In this document: positions 44,631 through 52,710 of the stretch, piece after piece
Layout of the letters: the number at the start of each line of letters is the position of its first letter
Numbering within the stretch: position 1 is the first letter of the stretch
The notes under the pieces: generated by a model
Databases searched by the model: none
What the model was told of the DNA's origin: nothing
The model's input: the letters and a program-made list of their open reading frames with translations, nothing else
DNA from: Anatilimnocola floriformis
GTDB taxonomy: Bacteria; Planctomycetota; Planctomycetia; Pirellulales; Pirellulaceae
Length of the DNA: 64,000 nucleotides
NCBI RefSeq assembly: GCF_024256385.1
Contig: NZ_JAMLFW010000001.1
Coordinates: 1,178,001-1,242,000, forward strand
Direction: 5' to 3'
Position numbers and translations under genes: made by a program

Positions 44631-44736
44631 ATCAGGCAACGCGGCAGCTACATTAAGATTGCTGTCACCTCCCCTCAGCAAATCGTCGCTTGGCCGTTAT
44701 CCTGTGTGGTTCCCCTTTTCCGAAAGCGGACCACGC

Positions 44737-45690
44737 ATGACTCTTGCTATTGAATGCCGCCAGCTGAAGAAGACATATCCGGGCAAGCCGCCGGTTGAGG
44801 CGGTGCGCGGGCTTGATCTTGAGGTGAAGCAGGGTGAGTGCTTTGGCTTGCTGGGGCCGAATGGGGCGGGGAAGACCACCACGCTCGAGATTATCGAAGG
44901 GCTGCTCGATGCGACGAGTGGCGATGTGAGCGTGCTGGGGTTTGATTGGAATAAACAGCCGAATGAGATCCGGCAGCGGATCGGGATTTCGCTGCAGGAA
45001 ACGCGGTTCAGCGACAAGCTGAGTGTGCGCGAGACCGTGGTACTGATGCGCAGCTTTTATGCGACGGGGTTGTCGCCCGATGATGCGTTGTCGCGCGTTT
45101 CGCTGGAAGAGAAGGAAAACGCCTGGGTCAGCAAACTTTCGGGCGGGCAAAAACAACGGCTTGCCGTGGCGTGTGCGATTGTCGGTGATCCGCAATTACT
45201 TTTTCTCGACGAGCCAACGACGGGGCTCGATCCGGCGTCGCGGCGGCAGCTGTGGGATGTCATTCGCACAATTCGCGCGAGTGGCCGAACGGTGATGCTG
45301 ACGACGCATTACATGGATGAAGCCGAGCGGCTGTGCGATCGAGTGGCGATTGTCGATCACGGCAAGGTGATTGCCCTCGATACGCCAGCGCGGCTCATTG
45401 CACAGCTGGGTGGCGAGCACATCATTGATTTCAGTTTGACAGACAATTCACCTCCGCTCGTCGATTCGGCCCTCAGTCAGTTGCCATCGGTGCGGACCGT
45501 GCGACACAGCGCCGGCACGGTTAGCTTGGCCGTCGATCAACCGCACATCGCGCTGCCGGCGCTGCTGAACTTGCAACAACAACAAGGGGCGAGCCTGGCG
45601 AATCTGACGACGCGGCACGCGACGCTGGAAGACGTTTTTGTCGCGCTCACGGGACGACACTTGGAGGAGGCAGCCAATGGCCAGTCCTGA
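44737..45690 (+). CDS. ABC transporter ATP-binding protein
   Basis: A 317-residue ATPase from the ATG at 44737. Walker A is GPNGAGKTT, the signature LSGGQKQR, Walker B LLFLDEPTTGLD, and the H-loop TTHYMDEAERL. The closest look is to the DrrA/CcmA-type exporters that pair with ABC-2 membrane subunits. The C-terminal 90 residues are an accessory domain often found in that group. The next gene encodes the membrane subunit and overlaps by 14 bases, so the two form one exporter. Confidence 0.93.
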   Translation: MTLAIECRQLKKTYPGKPPVEAVRGLDLEVKQGECFGLLGPNGAGKTTTLEIIEGLLDATSGDVSVLGFDWNKQPNEIRQRIGISLQETRFSDKLSVRETVVLMRSFYATGLSPDDALSRVSLEEKENAWVSKLSGGQKQRLAVACAIVGDPQLLFLDEPTTGLDPASRRQLWDVIRTIRASGRTVMLTTHYMDEAERLCDRVAIVDHGKVIALDTPARLIAQLGGEHIIDFSLTDNSPPLVDSALSQLPSVRTVRHSAGTVSLAVDQPHIALPALLNLQQQQGASLANLTTRHATLEDVFVALTGRHLEEAANGQS

Positions 45691-46747
45691 AGCAGGCGAG
45701 AATAAGGTGGGACGTTTTACGGCCCTCGGTCAATTGATCCTCACGCGTATTCGCTTGTTCCTGCGCGAACCGGCCGCGATCTTTTGGGTCTACGGGTTTC
45801 CGATCTTGATGCTCGTGGCGCTCGGCATTGCATTTCGCGACAATCCTCGCGAGTCAATCGTGGTCGACCTTGTCGGCGAAGGCAAAGTCGCTGAGTGGAA
45901 GGAATCGCTGGCGGCGGATAAACGTTTCGAAGTGAAGCTCGATACGGCTGATTGGCAAAAGCGGTTGCAATCGGGCAAGACAGACCTGGTGATCGAGTTG
46001 GGAGAAAAGCTGCCGAACGGTTTTCAGCTGTGGGAAGAGCCGCGCCGCGCGGAAAGTCGCTATGCCCGCAGCGCCGTGGAAAATGCGATGCTGCGGCGCG
46101 AACAGCCGTCGTCGGCCGCGCCGGCAGTGAAACAACTGCAACAGGCCGGCTCGCGGTATATCGATTTTCTCCTCCCAGGCATGATCGGTATGGGGTTGAT
46201 GGGTGGCGGCATGTGGGGCGTCGGCTTTGTCGTCGTCGACATGCGCGTTCGCAAACTACTGAAGCTCTATCTGGCCACACCAATGCGGCGGAGCGATTTT
46301 CTCGTCGCCCTGCTCTGCAGCCGGTTGCTGTTCACGCTGGCCGATGTGATTGTGCTGCTGGTCTTCGGCTACTTCGTCTTTGGTGTCGCTTGCCAGGGGA
46401 GCTATCTCGATCTGACGATTGCCACGCTGATTGGCGGCGCGGCGTTTGGCGGCATTGGTTTGCTAGTGGCGAGCCGCGCTCAGACGCTCGAGACGGTGTC
46501 AGGCTTGATGAACCTGGTCATCCTGCCGATGTGGGTGTTCAGCGGCGTGTTCTTTTCCTCGGAACGTTTTCCCGAGGTCGTGCAGCCGATTATTAACTTG
46601 CTGCCGCTCACCGCGCTGAATCAATTGCTGCGCGGCATCATGTTGGAAGATAAATCGCTGGCGATTCTCTGGCCGCAGACATTGCTGCTGTCGGCCTATG
46701 CGATTATTTGCTTCGGCGTGGCGCTGAAGGTGTTTCGCTGGAAGTAA
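45677..46747 (+). CDS. ABC-2 type transporter permease
   Basis: The 356-residue protein has GGAGGAGG before its ATG at 45677, inside the end of the ATPase gene. The N-terminal region has one membrane helix (FWVYGFPILMLVALGIAF), then an extracytoplasmic domain of about 120 residues and a C-terminal block of five helices with MIGMGLMGGGMWGVGF, VALLCSRLLFTLADVIVLL, GLLVASRAQTLETVSGL and LVILPMWVFSGVFFS. This is the layout of ABC-2 permeases with a large N-terminal loop. With the ATPase it probably exports a lipid, drug or polysaccharide-type substrate, which is unknown. Confidence 0.92.
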   Translation: MASPEAGENKVGRFTALGQLILTRIRLFLREPAAIFWVYGFPILMLVALGIAFRDNPRESIVVDLVGEGKVAEWKESLAADKRFEVKLDTADWQKRLQSGKTDLVIELGEKLPNGFQLWEEPRRAESRYARSAVENAMLRREQPSSAAPAVKQLQQAGSRYIDFLLPGMIGMGLMGGGMWGVGFVVVDMRVRKLLKLYLATPMRRSDFLVALLCSRLLFTLADVIVLLVFGYFVFGVACQGSYLDLTIATLIGGAAFGGIGLLVASRAQTLETVSGLMNLVILPMWVFSGVFFSSERFPEVVQPIINLLPLTALNQLLRGIMLEDKSLAILWPQTLLLSAYAIICFGVALKVFRWK

Positions 46748-46777
46748 GCGTGAGGCGAACTCCCCTCCCCTGCCCTG

Positions 46778-47335
46778 CTAGTCGGCCAGGCGGAAGGTGC
46801 CGTTCTTGGTCTTGCCCGATCGGGGTTTGCTCATGAAGAGGTCGCCGCTCGAATCGGCCATGTCGCTAAACATATTGCTGGTGTCTTCGGTAACGATCAG
46901 CCGATCGCCCGAGAGCAAGCCGTAGTCGACTTCGGCAGGGACGCGATGAATGCCGCGGTCATACTCGATCGGCATGCGATGCCAACCGCCGGTCGGCAAC
47001 GGCCGGATAAGCTCGATCTTGATGCGATTGAATTTCTTGATCGCGCCGGCTTGTTGCAAAGCATCGTGCACGCAGATCGGACCGGAGAGGGTGTATTCGC
47101 TCGAGGTCGATTTGCCCTTCGAGTTGCGAATTTCGATGACGTACTTGCCAGCCGGCGCCGCATTGGCAAGCTGACCTTCCTTCACCACTTCGGCGCTCTT
47201 GCCGACGAGTGAGCTTTTGCCCCAACCGAGGTTGGTGTTCGGCAAAGAGGGGAACGAGGCACATCCCGTTGCTGCCGAGGCCACTGCCAGCAAGCAGGTG
47301 ACAGCAGTCAGGTTTCGCAGTTGCCGGGCGTCCAT
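46778..47335 (-). CDS. Lipoprotein, SLBB-like
   Basis: The start at 47335 is decided by GAGGAG eight bases upstream. The 185-residue protein has a signal and lipobox (VASAATGCAS). The body has YTLSGPICVHDALQQAGAIKKF, which resembles a SLBB/soluble-ligand-binding loop, and DYGLLSGDRLIV, which resembles the end of the polysaccharide-export domain (GDxI). The C-terminal 35 residues are polar. It may be an outer-membrane-facing lipoprotein. Convergent to the ABC transporter and downstream of gdhA on the same strand. Confidence 0.65.
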   Translation of the reverse strand: MDARQLRNLTAVTCLLAVASAATGCASFPSLPNTNLGWGKSSLVGKSAEVVKEGQLANAAPAGKYVIEIRNSKGKSTSSEYTLSGPICVHDALQQAGAIKKFNRIKIELIRPLPTGGWHRMPIEYDRGIHRVPAEVDYGLLSGDRLIVTEDTSNMFSDMADSSGDLFMSKPRSGKTKNGTFRLAD

Positions 47336-47469
47336 GCCAAAGCTCCTCAATCAGTCTTGCTAGCGTCGTCAAACTCTTCCCAGGCCGCCAGGTCGCGGCG
47401 TCTGGGGAGGTTATCGGCGCTGGCAGTACGGTCCTTGAGCAAAAATCGACGAAATGCAGAACGAAGAAC

Positions 47470-47490
47470 GCAGAATGCATTTCATTCTGC
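47470..47490. repeat. 8-bp stem with 5-base loop, CATTCTGC repeat
   Basis: GCAGAATG and CATTCTGC form a perfect stem around CATTT, in the gap between gdhA and the lipoprotein gene. AGAATGCAGAAGGCAG words recur at about 48817-48833 upstream of gdhA, so this is probably a low-complexity intergenic repeat flanking gdhA on both sides. Confidence 0.45.
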
Positions 47491-47518
47491 ATTCTGCCTT
47501 CTTACTTCTGCATTTCCA

Positions 47519-48754
47519 TTACCCCATCCCTCCCACTTCGGTCGCCCGTTGCACTCGCCGGATAGCGATCATGTAGGCCGCGGTGCGCAGGCTCACTTTG
47601 TGCTGGCGGGCTTCGGCCCAGACGTCTTCGAAGGCGCGGGTCATGACGGCCTCGAGTTCCTGGCGGACGCGGTTGAGTCCCCACTTGTAGAACTGCAGGT
47701 TTTGCACCCATTCGAAATAGCTGACCGTCACGCCGCCGGCGTTGGCGAGAATGTCGGGCAGAATGGTCGTTCCCTTGGCGTGCAGGATTTCATCGGCATC
47801 GGGCTCGATCGGAGCATTAGCGGCTTCGATGATCAGCGGTGCTTTGATCTTGGCAGCGTTCTGCGAAGTAATCACGCCGCCGAGCGCGGCAGGAATGAGC
47901 AAATCGACGTCGAGCTCCAGCAACTGATCGTGGCCGATCTTTTCGGCGTCGGGATAGCCTTGCAGCGTTCCCTTGTTGGCCAGGGTGTACTTCAGCATCT
48001 TGGGAATATCGAGGCCGGTCGGCGAATAGAACGAAGCCGTGTGATCGCCGACGGCGACTACTTTGTACTCCGATTCGTAGAGATACTTCGCGGCGTGCGA
48101 ACCGACGTTACCAAAGCCCTGCAGCGCGACACGCGTTTGCTGTGGCTTGCGGCTGAGATTGCCGAGCATCTTGTAAGCGAGAATGCCCACGCCGCGGCCT
48201 GTTGCTTCTTCGCGACCCACCGCGCCGTAATCTTCTGCCGGCTTGCCGGTGACGACGGCTGGAGCAAAGCCGTGGTACTTTTCGAACTGGTTGCGAAACC
48301 AGGCCATCTCGCGAGCGCCGGTTCCCATGTCGGGGGCGGGAATATCTTTGTGCGGCCCGATGACATCGTGAATCTGATCGACAAACTTCCGCGTGACGCG
48401 CTCGAGTTCTTTGACGCTCATCTTGCGCGGATCGATCGCGATGCCGCCTTTGGCTCCGCCGTAAGGCAGATCGACGACGGCGGTCTTCCAGGTCATGAGC
48501 GTCGCGAGGGCCCGCACTTCGTCGAGATCTACGTCGTGGTGGTAACGCAAACCACCTTTCATCGGTCCGCGCGAACAGTCGTGCTGCACGCGATAGCCGA
48601 TGAAGGTCTCCAGCCGACCATCGTCCATTTCGACGGCGATTTGCACCTGCACTTCGCGTTCGGGCGTGAGGAGCAACTTGCGGAGCGACTCGGGCAATTT
48701 CAAGATGTCGGCAGCTCGTTCGAAGTACAGCCGAGTCGATTCGAAGGCTTTCAT
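47519..48754 (-). CDS. gdhA: Glutamate dehydrogenase (Glu/Leu/Phe/Val dehydrogenase family)
   Basis: The 411-residue protein starts at the ATG at 48754 with GGAG six bases upstream. GPMKGGLRYHHDV (with the catalytic-pocket Lys), PYGGAKGGI with the second Lys, PDMGTGAREMAWFRNQ, EEATGRG and QGFGNVGSHAAKYL (NAD-binding) are hallmarks, as is IIEAANAPIEPDAD. It interconverts glutamate and 2-oxoglutarate. Length is usual for the family. Confidence 0.93.
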   Translation of the reverse strand: MKAFESTRLYFERAADILKLPESLRKLLLTPEREVQVQIAVEMDDGRLETFIGYRVQHDCSRGPMKGGLRYHHDVDLDEVRALATLMTWKTAVVDLPYGGAKGGIAIDPRKMSVKELERVTRKFVDQIHDVIGPHKDIPAPDMGTGAREMAWFRNQFEKYHGFAPAVVTGKPAEDYGAVGREEATGRGVGILAYKMLGNLSRKPQQTRVALQGFGNVGSHAAKYLYESEYKVVAVGDHTASFYSPTGLDIPKMLKYTLANKGTLQGYPDAEKIGHDQLLELDVDLLIPAALGGVITSQNAAKIKAPLIIEAANAPIEPDADEILHAKGTTILPDILANAGGVTVSYFEWVQNLQFYKWGLNRVRQELEAVMTRAFEDVWAEARQHKVSLRTAAYMIAIRRVQRATEVGGMG

Positions 48755-48926
48755 GGGAACTCCGGGAGAGGGCGATTCTGTCTTCTGGAGGAATTCTAGC
48801 ATTCTGGGAAACGGAGAATGCAGAAGGCAGAACACAGAAGGGAAAACGGCGGGATTTTGTTGCTGTCAGGCAGGCAGTTCGCTACTTTCAAACCGATCCT
48901 TTCCTTCCTTGATTTTCGAGTCGCCC

Positions 48927-49367
48927 ATGCGTAGTTCTCTCCCGTTCGATCTGCGGTGTGGATTTCTCGTTCTTTCGCTGCTCGCCTTGGCCGGATGCGG
49001 CGGTCAGCGAACCTGGCCCGTAAATGGCACGGCGAAACTAAAAAACGGCGGCGATGTCGGCCAGCTAAAGGGGCACACGGTCAGCTTTGAACAAACGGCG
49101 CCTGGCCCGGATGGCAAGACCTCGAGTGCCACCGGAGAAATCGACGCCGATGGCAAGTTTCAGCTGAGTACCAACGCGACGAACGACGGGGCTTTCCCCG
49201 GCAAGTATCGCGTTGCTGTCACGCCGCCGATCGGTCCGGTCGATGGCCCCAAGGCCGCCGCGGTCATCCATCCCAAACACCAGCAATTGGGGACTTCGGG
49301 AATAGAAATCACGATCGAGCCGAAGAGTAATGCTGTGGTGATCGAACTCGAACCGGCTCGGCCGTGA
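48927..49367 (+). CDS. Lipoprotein with beta-sandwich-like domain
   Basis: A 146-residue protein with a hydrophobic signal ending in LAGCGG, a lipobox. The mature part begins with WPVNGTAKLKNGGD and has a TGEIDADGKFQLST turn, a pattern shared by planctomycete lipoproteins of the carboxypeptidase-regulatory-like type. No ribosome-binding site stands out. It lies 132 bases upstream of the pseudokinase gene on the same strand and divergent from gdhA. Function unknown. Confidence 0.75.
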   Translation: MRSSLPFDLRCGFLVLSLLALAGCGGQRTWPVNGTAKLKNGGDVGQLKGHTVSFEQTAPGPDGKTSSATGEIDADGKFQLSTNATNDGAFPGKYRVAVTPPIGPVDGPKAAAVIHPKHQQLGTSGIEITIEPKSNAVVIELEPARP

Positions 49368-49499
49368 CTTTTGGTCCGCCGAATCGGTCCAGACCCCTGC
49401 CCTACCCCGGCATTTGCTAGTCATTCGGCCGCCTCTCAGGTACATTTGAACGGTAGGGGCAGCGGGGCGATGGAACTGAGGTAGGGGAGCATTTCGGAC

Positions 49500-52400
49500 A
49501 TGTCGATTCCGATTCCGGGCTTTTGGACACTCTTGCGCGACAGCCGCTTGCTGGCCCCGGAGCAATGCCAACGGCTGGCGGCCGATTTTGCCAAAGTGAA
49601 GGGCGCCGGCGAGCAAAGCAATTCTCGCACGCTGGCCGAATGGCTCGTTGCGCGGAACGTCCTCAGCCGCTACCAGACGCTGATTCTCTGCGCCGGTCGA
49701 ACCGGGCCGTTCTTCTACGGCGATTACAAGATTTACGACCGCGTCGAAAAAGGTCGCCACGCTGGTTGGTTCCGCGCGTTGCATGGCCCGACGGGGCATC
49801 CCGTGCTGCTGCAGTTCCTTACTGGCGAAGCAATTCACAATCCCACCACTTGGGCCGAAGCGGTTCACAACACGCTCTCGGCGTGTACGGTGCAGTCGCC
49901 GCATGTGCAGCGGTATTTCGAACCGGTCGATCTCACCACGTATCGCTTTGTCGTTTCGGAAGATCTGCAGGGCGTGACGCTCGACGACCGCTTGGGAATG
50001 GGCCGTTATCCGCCGGCTGAAGCTTGCCGCCTGGCGCGGATGGCAGCGATCGGTTTGGCTCAGTTGCATCAAACGGGTCGGCCTCACGGCGACGTTCGAC
50101 CAGCGAATTTGTTTCTCGATACTTCGGTGCCGGGACACCCGGGCGACCTCAAAGTTTTGTTTGAACCGCATGTGGTTCCCGGGCCGATCGATTTCACGCA
50201 GGGCGAAACTCCGAAGCTCGTCGCGATGGCCGATTATCTGGCGCCGGAGCTGATGCATGCCGGTCATGTGCCCGATGCGGTGACCGATGTTTACTCGCTG
50301 GGTTGCACGCTCTACCACATGCTCTCGGGCAATCCGCCGTTTGCGGGTGGCACGGTGATGCAGAAAATGTCTCGGCACGCGAGCGAAGGGATCCGCCCGC
50401 TCGAACCGCTGGGTGTGCCGCCGCCGCTCGCTCAACTCGTCACCTACATGCTGGCGAAAAATCCGCAGGTCCGTTATCAATCGCCGGCGATCGTTGCCGA
50501 ACATCTGGCCCCGTACATCGATCCCGCGCAGCTCTACGCCCCTGCCCCGCAACCCTTGCCCACGCAGGCAGCGTACGAACACAGCGTGCAGCAACGGCAA
50601 GCCGCGATCGCAGCGGCGGCGCAACCGCAGCCAGCACAGCTCGGCGTCGGCCCGGCCGGCTCCGGCAAGCCTGCCGATGGCATTCCCGGCGTGGCATTGA
50701 ACACGGCGGCGAATGCTCCTGGCCCCGCTCGCTTTGTGACGCCTGCTCCGAAGAAAGGTGGCATCAATCAATCGCACCTGGTGCTCGGTGGTCTGGTGGC
50801 GCTGGGTGTGGTTGTGATCTCGCTCCTCTTCGTCGTGATGTCGATGAAGAATGATGATCCCAAGCCCGGCCCGGCGGTAGCGGTGAAAACACCAGATCAA
50901 CCGGCGCAAACATCGCTGGAAGAACTCAAACGCCAGGCCGAGCTGAAGAAGAAAAACGAAGTGCCGGTGAAGCCGGTCAACAACCTTCCCAACCAGGGAA
51001 CGAACAACTCCGGTAACTCGACGACCAAACCGCCGGTCATTCCCGGCAAGACTCCGACGCCCCCCGCCGGCGGGCAAGAAGAAGGCCAGCAAATCGTTCC
51101 CGACGATGGCCAGCTGTTGTGGGCCTCGCCGACTGCCGGCACCACCGCTGTCGATCTGAAGTTCGTGCCGCCGGAAGGGAACATCTTTTACATCGTTCGT
51201 CCCGCCGAAATGCTCCGCAACCCGGAAGGGAGCAAAGTCCTCGAGGCTCTCGGCCCGCAGTTCACCGCGGGCAAGACTGCCTGGGAAGAAGCCGCCGGCG
51301 TGAAGCTGGCCGAGATCGATCAGCTCGTCATCACGATGCACAGCAACGAAGGAAAATTTCCTCGGCTGTCGTACGTGGTGCATTCGAAAGACAAGCTCAA
51401 TCTCAAGGACCTGCTGATGCGCTGGGGCAATCCCACGCCCGGCAAGGAAGGGGATAAGACGATCTATCAGGGGCAGGCGTATGCTTATTACCCGCAGGTC
51501 GCCGAAGATGGCACGAAGCAGTTCGTGATGGGTGAAGCGAACGACATCAAGGAAGTTGCGAAAGCTGATGGCGCTCCGCCGCTGCTGGCCCGCGACATGG
51601 TGCGGCTCCTCAAATCGATCGATGGCGATCGCCATTTCAATTTGTTGTTCAATCCGGGTTACTTCGACAGCGATGGCGATCAGCTCTTCAAGGGAACGTA
51701 CGCCAAGCTGAGGCAGCCGATTAAATCGCTGCTCGGTGAAGAACTCGCCGCTGGTCTCGTCTCGATGCACTTCGGCCCGGCGTTCTATCTCGAAGCTCGG
51801 CTGCAAGGACAACTGAACAAAGACCGCCAAACGATGGTCGGCGATTTCCGCACGCGACTCAACCAGTTGCCCGATTCGATCGAGCAGTTGCTGATTACGG
51901 TCGATGCGCCGGCTTACTGGAAGAAAGTTCACAATCGCTACCGCGGCATGATCGTCGATCTGCAAAGTGCGATCCGCGTCGGCGTCGAAGGTGATCAAGC
52001 CGTCATCAACGCTTACCTGCCAGGCAACGCCGCCCACAACCTGGTGCTCGGGGGCGAACTGCTAGTTTCTTCCACGCCCGGCGCGAGCGCTGGTCCGACC
52101 ACGGCAGTTGGTCCCACCGCGCCGAAGGGGCCGCAGACGATCGACGAAGTTCTCGCGCTCAAAACCAAAATGGAATTTGCCGCTCAGTCGCTCGAATTCG
52201 TGATGGCCGACGTGGTGAAAGATGCTCACGAAATCGCGCGTGGTTCGGCCTTCGGCGCCGGTGGCCCGCAGGAATTCGCGATCAAGATTCTGGGCGAAGA
52301 TCTGCAGCTCGACGGCATCACCCGCAACCAAACGGTGCGCGACTTCAACAAAGCCGGCACGCTCGCGGAAGTTCTCACCGCCATTGTGGTGACGGCCAAC

Positions 52401-52553
52401 TCGAAGAAGCCGCCAGACGACCCCGATCAAAAGCTGATTTGGGTGATCTCGTCGGACCCCGAGAATCCGGCCAAGAAGATGATTCTCATCACTACCAAAG
52501 CGGCGGCCGCGAAGAAGAAGTACACCGTTCCGGCCGTCTTCCAGAAGAAGTAG
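49500..52553 (+). CDS. Transmembrane Ser/Thr pseudokinase
   Basis: The 1017-residue protein has a kinase-like domain at about residues 60-345, a Pro/Ala-rich stretch, one membrane helix (about 427-449, LVLGGLVALGVVVISLLFVVM), a Lys/Pro linker, and a 480-residue extracytoplasmic part. Of the kinase motifs, the glycine-rich loop is not recognisable and the VAxK Lys is Q105. The catalytic loop is HGDVRPAN (D198 kept, Lys changed to Arg) and DFG is replaced by FEP (221-223). YLAPEL (APE) and DVYSLGCTLYHMLSG remain. It is therefore probably catalytically dead and a scaffold or sensor. GGGGAG precedes the ATG. A transmembrane zinc-ribbon gene follows 157 bases later. Confidence 0.85.
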   Translation: MSIPIPGFWTLLRDSRLLAPEQCQRLAADFAKVKGAGEQSNSRTLAEWLVARNVLSRYQTLILCAGRTGPFFYGDYKIYDRVEKGRHAGWFRALHGPTGHPVLLQFLTGEAIHNPTTWAEAVHNTLSACTVQSPHVQRYFEPVDLTTYRFVVSEDLQGVTLDDRLGMGRYPPAEACRLARMAAIGLAQLHQTGRPHGDVRPANLFLDTSVPGHPGDLKVLFEPHVVPGPIDFTQGETPKLVAMADYLAPELMHAGHVPDAVTDVYSLGCTLYHMLSGNPPFAGGTVMQKMSRHASEGIRPLEPLGVPPPLAQLVTYMLAKNPQVRYQSPAIVAEHLAPYIDPAQLYAPAPQPLPTQAAYEHSVQQRQAAIAAAAQPQPAQLGVGPAGSGKPADGIPGVALNTAANAPGPARFVTPAPKKGGINQSHLVLGGLVALGVVVISLLFVVMSMKNDDPKPGPAVAVKTPDQPAQTSLEELKRQAELKKKNEVPVKPVNNLPNQGTNNSGNSTTKPPVIPGKTPTPPAGGQEEGQQIVPDDGQLLWASPTAGTTAVDLKFVPPEGNIFYIVRPAEMLRNPEGSKVLEALGPQFTAGKTAWEEAAGVKLAEIDQLVITMHSNEGKFPRLSYVVHSKDKLNLKDLLMRWGNPTPGKEGDKTIYQGQAYAYYPQVAEDGTKQFVMGEANDIKEVAKADGAPPLLARDMVRLLKSIDGDRHFNLLFNPGYFDSDGDQLFKGTYAKLRQPIKSLLGEELAAGLVSMHFGPAFYLEARLQGQLNKDRQTMVGDFRTRLNQLPDSIEQLLITVDAPAYWKKVHNRYRGMIVDLQSAIRVGVEGDQAVINAYLPGNAAHNLVLGGELLVSSTPGASAGPTTAVGPTAPKGPQTIDEVLALKTKMEFAAQSLEFVMADVVKDAHEIARGSAFGAGGPQEFAIKILGEDLQLDGITRNQTVRDFNKAGTLAEVLTAIVVTANSKKPPDDPDQKLIWVISSDPENPAKKMILITTKAAAAKKKYTVPAVFQKK

Positions 52554-52588
52554 CCGTTCCGAATTCCAGAAGAAGTAGCCGTTCCGAA
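52539..52588. repeat. 25-bp tandem duplication over a stop codon
   Basis: The last codons of the pseudokinase gene, its TAG and 11 following bases are duplicated head to tail at 52539-52563 and 52564-52588. Translation ends at the first TAG, so the second copy is untranslated. It looks like a recent replication slip. Confidence 0.85.
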
Positions 52589-52710
52589 AGAAATAGGCTT
52601 AACGATTCTGCGGCGCGATTAAACGTAAGCTAGAGTTGGTAAATAGCGGAGTCCACTCGGATTCCGCGAGACCTTCATTCTGCGGAATTTCGGAAGAGAG
52701 TCGTCCGCTC

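Noticed and set aside
49500-50530. Active Ser/Thr kinase
   Set aside because: The VAxK lysine and DFG motif are replaced, so activity is unlikely.
49065-52037. A 990-codon minus-strand ORF
   Set aside because: Mirror of the pseudokinase gene, with Arg/His-rich nonsense composition; the plus-strand gene has clear domains.
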